A stretch of 64,000 nucleotides of DNA from Branchipolynoe longqiensis (taxonomy: Eukaryota; Annelida; Polychaeta; Phyllodocida; Polynoidae), in contig CM059186.1 of the NCBI GenBank assembly GCA_030323885.1, positions 167,707,417 through 167,771,416 of the forward strand, in the 5' to 3' direction. Below are positions 10,890-23,394 of this stretch, piece by piece. A model generated the notes under the pieces. The model had not been told where the DNA came from and made no database searches. It was given only the letters and a program-made list of their open reading frames with translations. Positions within the stretch are counted from its first letter, which is position 1. Every line of letters begins with the position of its first letter. The translations under genes and the position numbers were made by a program.

Positions 10890-13775
10890 TGGGGTAACTA
10901 ATGAATGAATAATGGAGCATTCACGTGACCCAACTGGCATTCACTCACCCTTAGTAACTCATGGTTTAACTAGTGAATGAATAATGGAACATTCACGTGA
11001 CCCAACTGGCATTCACTCACCCTGTACTAATTCACAACTTAACTAATGAATGAATAATGGAGCATTCACGTGACCCAACTGGCATGCACTCACCCTGTAC
11101 TAATTCACAACTTAACTAATGAATGAATACTGGAGCATTCACGTGACCCAACTGGAATGCACTCACCCTGTACTAATTCACAACTTACTTAATGAATGAA
11201 TACTGGAGAATTCACGTGACCCAACTGGCATTCACTCACCCTGTACTAATTCACAACTTAACTAATGAATGAATACTGGAGCATTCACGTGACCCAACTG
11301 GCATTCACTCACCCTGCACTAACTCACAACTTACTTAATGAATGAATACTGGAGCATTCACGTGACCCAACAGGCATTCACTCACCCTGTACTAATTCAC
11401 AACTTAACTAATGAATGAATACTGGAGCATTCACATGACCCAACTGGCATTAACTCACCCTGTACTAACTCACAACTTAACTAATGAATTAATACTGGAG
11501 CATTCATGTGACGCAACTGGCATTCACTCACCCTGTACTAACTCACAACTTAACTAATGAATGAATACTGGAGCATTCACGTGACCCAACTGGCATTCAC
11601 TCAACCTGTACTAATTCACAACTTAACTAATGAATGAATACTGGAGTATTCACGTGACCCAACTGGCATTCACTCAACCTGTGCTAATTCACAACTTAAC
11701 TAATGAATGAATACTGGAGCATTCACGTGACCAAACTGGCATTCACTCACCCTGTACTAATTCACAACTTATCTAATGAATGAATAATGGAGCATTCCCG
11801 TGACCCAACTGGCATTCACTCAACCTGTGCTAACTCACAACATACTTAATGAATGAATAATGGAGCATTCACGTGACCCAACTGGCATTCACTCAACCTG
11901 TGCTAACTCACAACGTACTTAATGAATGAATACTGGAGCATTCACGTGACCCAACTGGCATTCACTCAACCTGTGCTAACTCACAACATACTTAATGAAT
12001 GAATAATGGAGCATTCACGTGACCCAACTGGCATGCACTCACCCTGTACTAATTCACAACTTACTTAATGAATGAATACTGGAGCATTCACGTGACCCAA
12101 CTGGCATTCACTCACCCTGTACTAATTCACAACTTAACTAATGAATGAATACTGGAGCATTCACGTGACCCAACTGGCATTCACTCACCCTGTACTAACT
12201 CACAACTTACTTAATGAATGAATACTGGAGCATTCACGTGACCCAACTGGCATTCACTCACCCTGTACTAATTCACAACTTAACTAATGAATGAATACTG
12301 GAGCATTCACGTGACCCAACTGGCATGCACTCACCCTGTACTAACTCACAACGTACTTAATGAATGAATAATGGAGCATTCACGTGACCCAACTGGCATT
12401 CACTCAACCTGTGCTAATTCACAACTTAACTAATGAATGAATACTGGAGCATTGACGTGACCCAACTGGCATGCACTCACCCTGTACTAACTCACAACGT
12501 ACTTAATGAATGAATAATGGAGCATTCACGTGCCCCAACTGGCATTCACTCAACCTGTACTAATTCACAACTTACTTAATGACTGAATACTGGAGCATTC
12601 ACGTGACCCAACTGGCATTCACTCACCTGTACTAATTCACAACTTACTTAATGAATGAATAATGGAGCATTCACGTGAGCCAACTGGCATTCACTCACCT
12701 GTACTAATTCACAACTTAACTAATGAATGAATACTGGAGCATTCCCGTGACCCAACTGGCATTCACTCACCCTGTACTAATTCACAACTTACTTAATGAA
12801 TGAATAATGGAGCATTCACGTGACCCAACTGGCATTCACTCACCTGTACTAATTCACAACTTACTTAATGAATGAATAATGGAGCATTCACGTGACCCAA
12901 CTCGCATTCACTCACCTGTACTAATTCACAACTTAACTAATGAATGAATACTGGAGCATTCACGTGACCCAACTGGCATTCACTCATCCTGTACTAATTC
13001 ACAACTTAACTAATGAATGAATACTGGAGCATTCACATGACCCAACTGGCATGCACTCACCCTGTACTAATGCACACCTTAACTAATGGATGAATACTGG
13101 AGCATGCACATGACGCACCTGGCATTCCCTCAACCTGTGCTAACTCACAACGTACTTAATGAATGAATAATGGAGCATTCACGTGACCCAACTGGCATTC
13201 ACTCACCCTGTACTAATTCACAACTTAACTAATGAATGAATACTGGAGCATTCACGTGACCCAACTTGCATTCACTCACCCTGTACTAACTCACAACTTA
13301 CTTAATGAATGAATACTGGAGCATTCACGTGACCCAACTGGCATTCACTCACCCTGTACTAATTCACAACTTAAGTAATGAATGAATACTGGAGCATTCA
13401 CGTGACACAACTGGCATTTACTCAACCTGTACTAACTCACAATTTAACTGATTAATGAATATTGGCGCATTCATGCAACCCAACTGACATCCACACACCC
13501 TTAGTAACGAATGACTTAACTGATGAATGAAGAATGGAGCATTGACACAACCCAACTGACATTCACACACCTTTACTAACTAATGACTTAACTAATGCAT
13601 GAATACTGGAGCATTCATGCAACCCAACTGACATTCACACACCTTTACTAACACATGACTTGACTGATGAATGAATATTGTAGCATTCACGCAACCGAAC
13701 TGACATTCACACACACTTACTACCTCATGGCTTAACTAGTGAATGAATAATGGAGCATTCACGTGACTGGTATTT
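10890..13775. repeat. 73-bp satellite, about 40 units, most with CACGTG
   Basis: A regular 73-bp unit: taatgaatgaatactgg, agcattcacgtgacccaact, ggcattcactcaccctgtac, taattcacaacttaac. I count about 40 units, of which 29 keep the palindrome CACGTG. Two interleaved variants occur: 'aacttaacta...atactgg' and 'aacttactta...ataatgg'. The last four to five units (about 13,440-13,740) are clearly more diverged than the core, as expected for a satellite edge. No open frame of note crosses it. Confidence 0.95.
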
Positions 13776-13799
13776 ACTCAACAGTGTCTGCAAACGCTT

Positions 13800-13900
13800 G
13801 ATCGAGTGCCCAAACAGTTAATGCCCATTCGGCAACAAGGGCCATATCTATGGTGAAAAGTTCCTCTTTTTGATTCTGTCAGTTTCAATGATCACATTTA
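13800..13900 (-). mobile_element. Possible decayed LINE 3' end
   Basis: The plus-strand words ttcggcaacaagggccatat and ctatggtgaaaa resemble the 3' end of the LINE at 27.7 kb (tcggcagcataggccatatt, cacggcgagaaa). This would be a decayed 3' fragment on the minus strand. The match is by eye and partial. Confidence 0.3.
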
Positions 13901-14440
13901 TGTCTGCATTGGAATTGACATGAAATGGGGAAACGGTCAGATGTTTGTCAAACGAGAGCAAAAATGATCTCATATGACATTTTGAAATGCTTGGATTTAT
14001 GTCAAATGAAAACAACATTTAACTCAGAAAGGATGTGATAGATTCCAGTTCTTCTACAAAATGGTGGTGCTTTACATGAATAAAGATAACTTCCATGGCC
14101 AGGAAATATACATACACTGGTTGAATTTGTCTGAGTGTCAGTGGAAATGTGTAAAAGTTGGCAAAAGATGGTGAGCCATAGAAGACAATGGTAAACATCA
14201 ATTAGCAGTTCAGTCGACTCGACGTCGGTGTAAGCGCCGGGCGGCTCCCGGTGTCGGGCCAAGTGGCGGCACAGGACGGGGGGGGGGGGGTGGGGGAGGG
14301 AGGCTGGAAGCAGCATCAGTCACTGTCACCACCAGCTGAGCATCATCCCATTACAGCTGCCAACAAGTTGACCTCATTCAGAAGGATTGATCAGAAAGCT
14401 GAGTCCACGCAATGGCTGTCGGATGAGGTAGCTACTTCGC
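13901..14440. other. Unique-looking region, no gene
   Basis: AT-rich sequence with no convincing open frame. A run of 13 G lies near 14,278. The CpG content is low. Confidence 0.35.
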
Positions 14441-14448
14441 AGGAGTCA

Positions 14449-14753
14449 AATCGGGCACGGTGGCCTAATCGGTAGAGCGCGGGCCTCGCATGCGGAAGGT
14501 TCGGAGTTTGGTTCATGGTTGAGTCAAACCAGTGACTTTAAAATTGATATTTGTCGCTTCCTAGCCTGGCGCTCGGCATTAATATGATAGGGGAAGGACT
14601 GGTTGGCTCATTCTGAGGATAATGTGACTGAGTGAGATATCAGGTCATGATGCCAGCAGCCCATGAGTGCGCACTGTAACAAGTCGGTAGCCGTCCAGAC
14701 ATGACCATAGATGTTGCCAGGACGTAAAACTCCAACAAACAAACAAGCATTGG
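14449..14753 (+). mobile_element. Full-length tRNA-derived SINE
   Basis: The copy begins with a tRNA-like head containing an A-box-like block (ggtggcctaatcggtagagc) and a B-box-like block (ggttcggagtttggttc). A conserved body follows (ttgtcgcttcctagcctgg, ggataatgtgactgagtg). The copy ends with the family tail atgttgccaggacgtaaaac, then tccaacaaac repeats. The 8-bp word aggagtca occurs at 14,441-14,448 and again at 14,754-14,761, a plausible target-site duplication. It is non-coding and relies on a partner LINE for mobilisation. Confidence 0.8.
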
Positions 14754-14761
14754 AGGAGTCA

Positions 14762-15009
14762 TGTATCACTGGGTTTTAGTGACCGGTACATGCGGCCGGA
14801 GACATGTGTTCATCCAGGCGTGACAGTTGTTCCTGTATTGGAATAACTAGGGGACGGACCCTAATTGGAGGAGCGAGGAAAGGTCAAGGACTATCCATGA
14901 GTCTATAAGAACTGACACTTGTATTGATTGTGCAGGCTGACAGTGGGTGGAGTGACAACAGTGTGTACACTCAGCGAGCATCCATACTTTTGGAGTTAAT
15001 CCCAGCAGT
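14762..15009. other. Spacer, no gene
   Basis: Unique-looking sequence with nothing recognisable. Confidence 0.3.
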
Positions 15010-15555
15010 GCTGCCCAAATGACTGCATCACAAATTGACTGCTATGAAATGACCGCAGCACAAATGAATGTCACAAAGAATACATCCATACAAATGACTG
15101 CCATAGATATCCCTTTCACACAGATGATTGCTACACAAATGACTGTCGCACAAATGAGTCCTGCATATATGACTGACATGCAAATGACATTTATACAAAT
15201 GACATCCATACACCTGACTGTCAAACAAATTACTGCCACACGAAAGACTGGCATAAACATGACTTCCATGTAAATGACTGCTGCCCAAATGACTGCCACA
15301 GAAATGACTGCTACACAATTGAGTGCCACACAAATGACTGCCACTACTGACTACTGAATAGATGCCTGTCATAGAAATGAATGCAACACAAATGACTCTC
15401 ACAAATGACTTCGACACAAAGTCTGCCATAAACAACGGCCATACAAATGAATGCAACGCACATGACTCCCATACAACTGACTGCTACACTGATGACTACC
15501 GTAAAATGACTGCCACAAAAACGATTGCAGAACGAATGACTGTCATACAAATGAT
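15010..15555. repeat. 15-bp ACAAATGACTGCCAT minisatellite
   Basis: Tandem degenerate copies of acaaatgactgccat (about 15 bp). The multiple of three explains the 84- and 116-codon open frames reading Q-M-T-A-T on the plus strand and cysteine/valine-rich frames on the minus strand. Confidence 0.85.
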
Positions 15556-16324
15556 ATGGGTATTAGGACCAGGGTTATACTCATTGAACACCAAGTCCAA
15601 CAAAGTCATGGCTGATCCAAAATGCAGAGGCCTAAGGATATACTCAAATCACAAATTAGTCCCACAATGTGTGTATCAAATTAATTTAGCTGTGAAACCT
15701 GTCTGGTCTTGATATATGGGTACATTGCAATATACATGTTTTATGCTCAGCTAAATAGCAAGTAAATTATAATATATTTGCTAATCCAGATTTTACATGT
15801 GTTTCTTTTGCATGATTAGTATAGTCCACATGATGAATGAGCTGAATCGATATGAGGTATTGGAGTTAGAACTGCAGTTGCGCAGCAATGTTGAGAGAGT
15901 TCCTTTGTGATTTCTCATTAATTATATAGTTAATTACACCCTTTATACAATAATAATGAAAGTAAATCCTTCAATCCCGGTCGTACTAACTAATACATTC
16001 CACAGGTGATACCTGACCTCAACAGTGTCCGCTAACTTCACAAGCAAAAGAAAATTCCATCTTTTACCAATGAGCTATAAATATTTAACACACAAACAGA
16101 AAACTCTCCTGGATGCCCCCGAGGGCGGCAGATGCCGCGCTCTATCTGGCCTGGAACCCTTCTCACACTCCAAAGAAAAGAGATGGGAGGGGGTGCTGTG
16201 AGGGGGGGGGGGGCTATATTATTTTTAGTTGCCTGCGTAACAGTTTTTGTGCTGCGTCAGCAAATACGGTGTCGGCGCCTGACGTGATTACCATTAAGTG
16301 GCGTTTTGTGTGGGGCGAGCAGAG
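15556..16324. other. AT-rich unique region, no gene
   Basis: No supported gene. A run of 11 G occurs near 16,202. The short frame at 16,113-16,361 has no recognisable features. Confidence 0.35.
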
Positions 16325-16610
16325 CCTGGCAGATGCGCCACCTAGCGGATGCGCCACATAGCCGATGTGCCGCCTAGCAGATGCGCCACCTAGTGGATGG
16401 GCCACCTAGTGGATGTGCCACCTAGCGGATGCGCCACCTAGTGGATGTGGCACATAGTGGATGTGCCACCTAGCGGATGCGCCACCTAGTGGATGTGGCA
16501 CATAGTGGATGTGCCACCTAGCGGATGTGCCATCTAGCAGATGGGCCACCTATGGGATGAGCCAGCAGATATGCCAGCTAGCGGATGTGTCACATGGCAG
16601 ATGTGCCATC
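16325..16610. repeat. 16-bp GATGTGCCACCTAGCG minisatellite
   Basis: About 17 tandem copies of gatgcgccacctagcg or gatgtgccacctagtg, with variants at the CpG and the TAG position. Confidence 0.85.
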
Positions 16611-16611
16611 T

Positions 16612-16662
16612 AGTGGAGTTGTGCCTCCTGGCAACATATAAGGTCATATCAGGAACAGACGA
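16612..16662 (-). mobile_element. SINE 3'-tail fragment
   Basis: The plus strand reads cctcctggcaacatataagg then tcatatcagg, the reverse complement of the SINE tail. Only the tail is present. Confidence 0.6.
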
Positions 16663-16980
16663 CCAAATGTGTCATGTTGTAATCTATGGGCCAGTCCCTT
16701 TTAAAAGGTGGTTGCCAGATCTTTATAAATGAAAGTGAGCTATACTAAAAATGCAAGTTAAATATATATATACAACATACCATTAAGTACCAGAGGGTGA
16801 ATTATAGGAAACGGTGTGGTGTAGCTGAGTCCTATAGTTGCCTGTCTATAATAGTGAAGTGGCTACAGTGGGCATAGCACAGCATATAAGACTGACACAA
16901 AAGCACCTCTTGTCATATGAAAGGCCCAGTGGTTACCACCAGCTCTCCCAGGCTTTTAATCTCTCCAACGCTCCTACAGG
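16663..16980. other. AT-rich spacer, no gene
   Basis: Nothing recognisable was found. Confidence 0.3.
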
Positions 16981-17066
16981 CATGTCATTGAAGGTACATG
17001 ATGTTATTGAAGGTACATGATATTATTGAAGGTACATGATATTATTGAAGGTACATGATGTCATTG
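16981..17066. repeat. 19-bp minisatellite, four units
   Basis: Four near-perfect copies of attgaaggtacatgatgtt. Confidence 0.85.
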
Positions 17067-17474
17067 ATCCATGGCATATTGTTATTGTATTCTTTATGTG
17101 GCCATCTATCACAGTAGAGATGGGTGCAGCTCAGGATCACCCCTCATTCCCACATCCCAGCTACCACCAAGTCATGGCAACTTGACCCATCACCTCTATC
17201 ATACCTGATGCATTCCATAGAAATTCAATCTGGATCCAATACACATTAAACATTAAATATCAAACATGACTGTCTCCCCCCCCCTATCAGTCTGGGTTCT
17301 ACAATGAGTTACACATTCTTCTACCTATTAAATAAAACAAATAGGTACTTTAAATGGAATCTATTTTATAATGTAACAATGTGTAGAAAGTCGAAATATT
17401 TTACAACGTGTCTGTGATAATGACGCACTGAGCAGCATGACGCAACAAACACTGTGACGTGGTATTCACACATT
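17067..17474. other. Unique AT-rich region, no gene
   Basis: No supported feature apart from a C-run near 17,277. Confidence 0.3.
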
Positions 17475-17825
17475 ATTAAACTTGCATAGTCCGAAGGTTT
17501 CGAGTTTCAGGCATTTATCTGTGATAAATATATCAAATTGATTGTTAGAACCTGCATTACTTTAGTTTGAATTAATCTTTATTTTAAATGGCTAAGCTTG
17601 GATATATATGAAATGCAATATGTCAAATTAGTTTTGGCAAGCTTGCAACAATTCTGACACCATATGCTTCAGCAGTACCAGGTTCTATTGAATTGACTCA
17701 GTATTTCATTTTGTGTGGCAATACATGTTCAAATTATATAAGTTATATATGTAGAATCAATTTTAGATCATTGTTTTGGTTTAGCAAGTTTAGCGCTTCA
17801 TCAGACTGTGCCGCTTTAAATATAA
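17475..17825. repeat. AT-rich dispersed repeat, copy 1
   Basis: This segment aligns by eye along about 340 bp with 58,650-58,985. Shared ordered words include ggtttcgagttt, tgataaatatat, actttagttTGAA/TGAAGTAA, atatatgaaatgcaatatg-like, caaattagttttggcaa, attgttttggttt and cttcatcagactgtgc. Both copies are diverged, in the same orientation and non-coding. The family is not identified. It could be a MITE or a SINE-like element. Confidence 0.65.
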
Positions 17826-18084
17826 GCAGGAAGTAATTGATAATGTCAGCTGATATATAAAATGCCATCAGTCAGTAGTGTCAGGCATCTGGAAGACAAG
17901 GACGTCAGTAGGATCAAATTAGAGGTGTTACGTAACTATCAGCATGTTGTAGCCAACAACGTGACGTCGTCAGACGCAGCAGGCTACACCTGAATGTGGA
18001 TTGACCAGCAATGTCATGTGACTAGCATTGTCGCATAAATGAACATGGTGATATGGCTGACAGCCTGACCTGGCTCATCACGGC

Positions 18085-18137
18085 CGCGTTATGACCTTAG
18101 ATGTTGCCAGGATGTCAAACTCCAACAACCAACCAAT
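18085..18137 (+). mobile_element. SINE 3'-tail fragment
   Basis: A tail-only copy: tatgaccttagatgttgcca, then ggatgtcaaactcc and aacaaccaacc. Confidence 0.65.
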
Positions 18138-18149
18138 ATCCATGCAGTG

Positions 18150-18465
18150 TGAGGCAACCAGAAGAGTAGTGACCGGTGTGACGTCACAGGCCGGCCCGAG
18201 GCGACCCGCCGCCCCCGGGTCGTGAGCGGGATACCGACCGGTCATGATCCGCTTATCTGTCCAGGCCCACCTGCGGTCGCGGCCATCCCGGCCCCGGGCC
18301 GTGGGGTGGACGCCCATCTGGTCCCGGAATCACGAGCTGTGTCCGGCCCCGGGCCCGCCGCCACCCAGCCGCATGGCACGGGGATCTGTTGCCGGCCCCC
18401 GGTCAGGGAACCGCGGGCAGTAGGGCGCCAGGGGAAGCCGGGGCTGTGACAGGGGGAGCACGGCA
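18150..18465. other. CpG- and GC-rich patch, no supported exon
   Basis: GC-rich with many CpGs (gccggcccgaggcgacccgc). Open frames exist on both strands but show no family features. It could be a CpG island fragment. Confidence 0.3.
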
Positions 18466-18484
18466 AGGACGCGGATCAGTGAGG

Positions 18485-18605
18485 TATGGTAGGTAGAGGA
18501 ATAGTGGTAGGGGATGGAGGATGGAGAAAGGAGAAGGGGAGGGGAAGGGAGAGGTGGAGTGGGAGGAGGAGAGGGTGGCAGGGGGAGGTGGAGTGGGACA
18601 GGGCA
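18485..18605. repeat. GA-rich purine tract
   Basis: Nearly pure purines on the plus strand (ggagaaggggaggggaaggg-like). Confidence 0.75.
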
Positions 18606-18789
18606 AATACCCTAGAACACTAAGACGGCTCACTCCCTATCTCTCCCATGTAAATTGTGCAGTGCATTGTGTGGTGGATTTGATCAGCCCGGCTGCTGGC
18701 TGGTGTTTCACATCTAAAAACATAGAAGGCGAGAGGGTGTGTTTAAAATACAAAAAGAGAGATTGCCTGTCATTTGGATGGTGAAGTTG

Positions 18790-19440
18790 CACCTACTGCC
18801 TGGTCCCCACCTCCTGCTACCGCGCCCTCCCTCATTCCCCTGCTCTCTCCCCCTCCCTCCCCCCTTCCCGCCCTATGCTCCCTCTGCTCCATCCGACCCT
18901 CCCTCCTCCTGGCCTCACTCCCATTCCCCCTCCCTCCCCTTCCATTCACTCCCTCCCCTTCCATCCCCTCCCCCTCCATCCCACCCACCCCAGCCTCACT
19001 ACCCTTCCATTCCCCCTCCCATCCCCACCCTTCCCTTCCCTCTCCCTATCTCCCTCCTCATCGACCTTACCCAGTGCTCTCACACCTCCCTCCCCTACTC
19101 ATTCGTCCCCCTTCCTCCTCCTTCCCCCCTTCCTCTCCACCTGCCCCCCCCCCCCCCCACACTCCTTCTCCCTGTCCCCCTCCCTGTCCCCGTCCTCACC
19201 CTCCTCACTTGGTGCTCTCACACCACACCTCCCTCTCCCTCCCCAGCCCCCCTCCCTCTGCGACTCCCCCTCCCTCCCACTTCCTCCCTCACACTCCCTC
19301 TTCCTCCTCCTTCCTCTCTCTCCTCCTCCTCCTACTCCCCCTCCCCTCCCCTTCCTCCCCCACACTCCTTCTTCCTCACCCACACTCCCTCTACCCCTCC
19401 TCCTCGCCCTCCTCAGTCGGTGCTCTGACACCACACCTCA
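18790..19440. repeat. Polypyrimidine tract (CTCCCCTTCC)
   Basis: About 650 bp dominated by C and T on the plus strand, with interspersed ggtgctctcacaccacacct words that recur three times (about 19,072, 19,210 and 19,418). The Ser/Pro-rich frames in three phases are compositional. Confidence 0.85.
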
Positions 19441-19779
19441 CGACCCCCTCCCTGATGTAAACAAGGGTGTGGGGGAGGTCCCCAGTGGTTTCATGTTACT
19501 ACTCCTGTAGAACTCCGACCACCACCGCTACCCCCACCCTGTCCTCCACCTCTCCACCCCACCCACCCCTGCAACCATACACACATTCCCCCAGCATCCT
19601 TCTTCCAGCACACTGACACACTTGCAGACACACACACACACACGCCCAAGCACACACACCATTCGCACAACCCATTATGACTATAAAAATGATCAAACCC
19701 ACCACCTGGTGCGCTGTCTGTTCTCTTGATTACACAACACAGGCTGAGTGAGCCGTCTTAGCGTCATAGGGTCTTTGGA

Positions 19780-20250
19780 CGGGGCGGTGGAAGGTGAAGT
19801 GGAGGGGAGGAGGAGAGGGTGGCAAGGGAGGTGGGGTGGGATGGGGTTAAAGTGGAAAGGGGGATGTCAGGGGGGGGGGGGGGGGTAAGGATGGCAGGGG
19901 GGGGTTCAGTGGGATGAAGCAACGAACCAGGGAAGTCTAAAGGGGAGATAGAAAGGGTGTGGTTGGGTAGGAGGTGATGAGGGGCCCTATTGGGGGAAAG
20001 GTCTGTGATGCTGGGTGGCGGGGCGAGGTGTGTAAAAAGGAAGGGGAGGGGGGAAGAAGGAAGGGGAGGGGGGAGACAGGATGGGAGAGGAGGGCGGAGG
20101 GTCGACGAGGTGGGAGGGGGAGAGAGAGGTAGGATGGGGAGGAGTGAAGGGAGAGGGGGAGGTACGAGAACACATGGTGAGGGATACCGGGAGCTAGGAG
20201 GGGAGGGGGAGGGGAGGGAGATGGGGAGAGGAGGGGAGGAGAGGAGGAGG
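19780..20250. repeat. Purine-rich tract
   Basis: G/A-dominated plus strand with a run of 15 G near 19,869 and aaggggagggggga-like repeats from 20,038. Confidence 0.75.
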
Positions 20251-20399
20251 GATGAACTGACGGCGCCATTTAATGAACTACTTTCATTACCCTCGGGTTA
20301 AACTATAAATACACGGCGAAACTAATCCTAATTTGATTCCTGATAACGTAAGTGGGCCTTTGTTAAGACACGGTGGAGGGAGAAAGGATGCCAGTCGGG

Positions 20400-20754
20400 T
20401 GTGGGCGTGGGGGGCGGGGTTAGTGGCGTGTGGGGGGAGTGTAGGTAGTGAGGAGGGCAGTGGTTGGTGTGTGGGGGGACTGCCTGGTGAAGTGGAGTGG
20501 CTAGTGGTTGGATTGTGGAGGGGAGTGGCTCGTTTGTGGAGGGGAATGGTTGGTTTGTGGAGGGGAGTGGTTGGTGTGTAGATCGAAGTAGTTGATGTGT
20601 GAGCCTGTGGTTGGTGTGTGATGGGGAGTGCTTGGTTTGTGGAGGGGAGTGGTTGGTGTGTAGAGGGAAGTAGGTGATGTGTGAGGCTGTGGTTAGTGTG
20701 TGGAGTGGAGTAGTTAGTCGAGGGGAGTGGTTGGTAGCGGGGAGTGGTTGGATT
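20400..20754. repeat. Degenerate GGTTGGTGTGTGGAGGGGAGT minisatellite
   Basis: Irregular repeats of gtttgtggaggggagtgg and related words lead into the 45-bp array. Confidence 0.65.
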
Positions 20755-21860
20755 GTAGTGTACATGATGAGGGTGGGCTGGATGTTGGATCAGGTGGGCG
20801 TGGTGTGCATGATGAGGGCGGGCTGGATGTTGGATCAGGTGGGCGTGGTGTACATGATGAGGGCGGGCTGGATGTTGGATCAGGTTGGCGTGGTGTACAT
20901 GATGAGGGCGGGCTGGATGTTGGATCAGGTGGGCGTGGTGTACATGATGAGGGCGGGCTGGATGTTGGATCAGGTTGGCGTGGTGTGCATGATGAGGGCA
21001 GGCCAGATGTTGGATCAGGTCAGGGTGGTGTGCATGATGAGGGCATACTGGATGTTGGATCAGGTGGGCATGGTGTACATGATGAGGGCGGGCTGGATGT
21101 TGGATCAGGTCAGCGTGGTGTACATGATGAGGGCAGACTGGATGTTGGATCAGGTGGGCGTGGTGTGCATGATGAGGGCAGGCCGGATGTTGGATCAGGT
21201 CAGCGTGGTGTACATGATGAGGGTGGGCTGGATGTTGGATCAGGTGCAAATGGTGTACATGATGAGGGTGGGCTGGATGTTGGATCAGGTGGGCGTGGTG
21301 TGCATGATGAGGGCGGGCTGGATGTTGGATCAGGTGGGCGTTGTGTACATGATGAGGGCGGGCTGGATGTTGGATCCGGTGGGTGTGGTGGACATGATGA
21401 GGGCAGGCCGGATGTTGGATCAGGTGCGCATGGTGTACATGATGAGGGTGGGCTGGATGTTGGGTCAGGTGGGCATGGTGTGCATGATGAGGGCAGGCTG
21501 GATGTTGGATCAGGTGCAAATGGTGTACATGATGAGGGCGGGCTGGATGTTGGATCAGGTGGGCGTGGTGTACATGATGAGGGCTGGCTGGATGTTGGAT
21601 CAGGTTGGCATGGTGTACATGATGAGGGCAGACTGGATGTTGGATCAGGTGGGCATGGTGTACATGATGAGGACGGGCTGGATGTTGGATCAGGTGCGCA
21701 TGGTGTACATGATGAGGACGGGCTGGATGTTGGATCAGGTGGGCGTGGTGTACATGCTGAGGGCGGGCTGGATGCTGGATCAGGTGGGCATGGTGTACAT
21801 GATGAGGGCAGGCCGGATGTTGGATCAGGTGGGCATGGTGTACATGATGGATATAATGGA
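20755..21860. repeat. 45-bp satellite, about 24 units
   Basis: Regular 45-bp units: ctggatgttggatcaggt, gggcgtggtgtacatgatga, gggcggg. Because 45 is divisible by three, long frames stay open in two plus frames and on the minus strand, giving 15-residue repeats. Frames on both strands are equally open, the substitutions show no codon-like pattern that I can see, and no domain is recognisable, so I treat it as non-coding. Confidence 0.9.
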
Positions 21861-22110
21861 GTGGCGGGTCGTGTTCTCAATCAGCGACCTGGGCCTGCTA
21901 CATTCATCATGATAACAAATAAATAGCAATTTTACGAATAACAAAAATACCTACACCCTCCCACACCCGCCACACACAGCGTAACCGGATGCTACAGAGA
22001 GAGGTCACGTGATACGATGCGCCGGCGTATTGCGGGGCGGACCGGCCCCACCCCATCTGTCACCCAGCTACATGCGCCGTGACAAGGAGGACTTCACCCC
22101 GTCAATTCAG
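21861..22110. other. Spacer, no gene
   Basis: Short unique-looking stretch between repeats. Confidence 0.3.
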
Positions 22111-22640
22111 CACGTCCCCTTCTCCCCGCCTCTACCTCCCTCCCCTCCCCATCTCCCCCTTCCCTCTATGCCCCATCCTCTCTACCTCTCCATGTCACCC
22201 CGGTCTCTCCCTGCCTCTCACCTTTTCGTTCACCCAGCCATCCACAGCCTCGATGTACCCTTCCCTGCCATCCTTTCCTACAACTCCGCACCCTATACAA
22301 CCGCTCTCTCCTTCCCTCCATCTATCCCATCGCTCGTCCCCAACTATCCCCTCCCACCCTCCATCTTTTCCCATCACATTCTCCCCCTCTCTTCCCTTAC
22401 CGATCTCACCCCAGTTTTCCCCTCACGCCACCCCTCTCTCTCTCCCATCCGACTGTCCCCTCCAAGTCTGCACTCCAACTCCCACATCCAACTCCCCCCC
22501 CCCCGCTCTCCCCATCACACTCTCTCCTTCTACTTCCCCCTTTCTCCAGCTGTTGGTTCTCTAACATTTCTCCCACTCTTCACCTCATTTATCTCACCCA
22601 TATTTCTCCGCCTCTTCCTCTAACCCCGCCACCCTCACCC
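22111..22640. repeat. Polypyrimidine-rich tract
   Basis: C/T-rich plus strand without a crisp unit. The open frames are Ser/Pro-rich and compositional. Confidence 0.7.
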
Positions 22641-22663
22641 CCTCTATTCTCTCCTCCCCTCCC

Positions 22664-22716
22664 GTCCTGATATGACCTTAGATGTTGCTAGGATGTAATA
22701 CAACAACAAACAACAA
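22664..22716 (+). mobile_element. SINE 3'-tail fragment
   Basis: Tail-only copy inside the pyrimidine tract: gtcctgatatgaccttagat, then gttgctaggatgtaa and a caacaacaaacaac end. Confidence 0.65.
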
Positions 22717-23390
22717 CTCCCCCCCCCTGTATCTCACTGTCAATGCTACCCACCTCCTCCGTCACCCTCCTTCACCTTAGCCTTCCCTATTTCCCCTCCT
22801 CCCCACACTCCTCCTCCTCTCCCCCTCCATCTTCCCGCTGCCCTCACCCTCCTCCCTCTCTCCATTCATTCCAATTCCCCGACCTTTTCCTCTCGCGTCT
22901 CATTTCTCCCTAACCTCCCCCCCAGACTCCCACCATCCTGTGCTACCCCACTCCTCTTTGACCCTCACGCTTCTCCCTGCGTCCGTTCCCACAATTGCCG
23001 ACCCTTAGCCCCTCACCATTCCTCTTCTCCGCCCCCGCCCTCTCATCCCTCCGCCCGTCCGCTGCTCTCATCCACCTCCCTTCTCCCTGTCTCCCTACCC
23101 CCCATACCCCACCCAGACCCACACCGCTCCTCTCCCCACACCCTCCATCCACTGCCGGTGCGCCTCCCCTCTTCTCCCCCTGGTGCGAGTCGATAGCGTC
23201 AATTCCTGCAGCCAATCGGTACACGCCGTCGTCAGAATAACAAGGGCCGCCATCTAATAGCCGGCCCCATTGTCGCCCCCTCCCCCTCCAGTGGCGACAC
23301 CTGACGACGATACATGGCGCGGTGTGGCGCCGGGACGCCGCCTGGCGGCACCGCGGGTAGATACGCAGACTCACATCGATACCTCTTCCT
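22717..23390. repeat. C/T-rich tract grading into CpG-rich DNA
   Basis: Pyrimidine-rich up to about 23,170. It then becomes CpG-rich with several ggcggcaccgcggg- and ggcgacacctgacg-like words. No supported exon. Confidence 0.5.
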
Positions 23391-23394
23391 GTCA

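Noticed and set aside
20674..21926. Two overlapping ~400-codon plus frames and a 410-codon minus frame
   Set aside because: All follow from the 45-bp repeat period. Three frames are open over the same DNA, so coding is unlikely.
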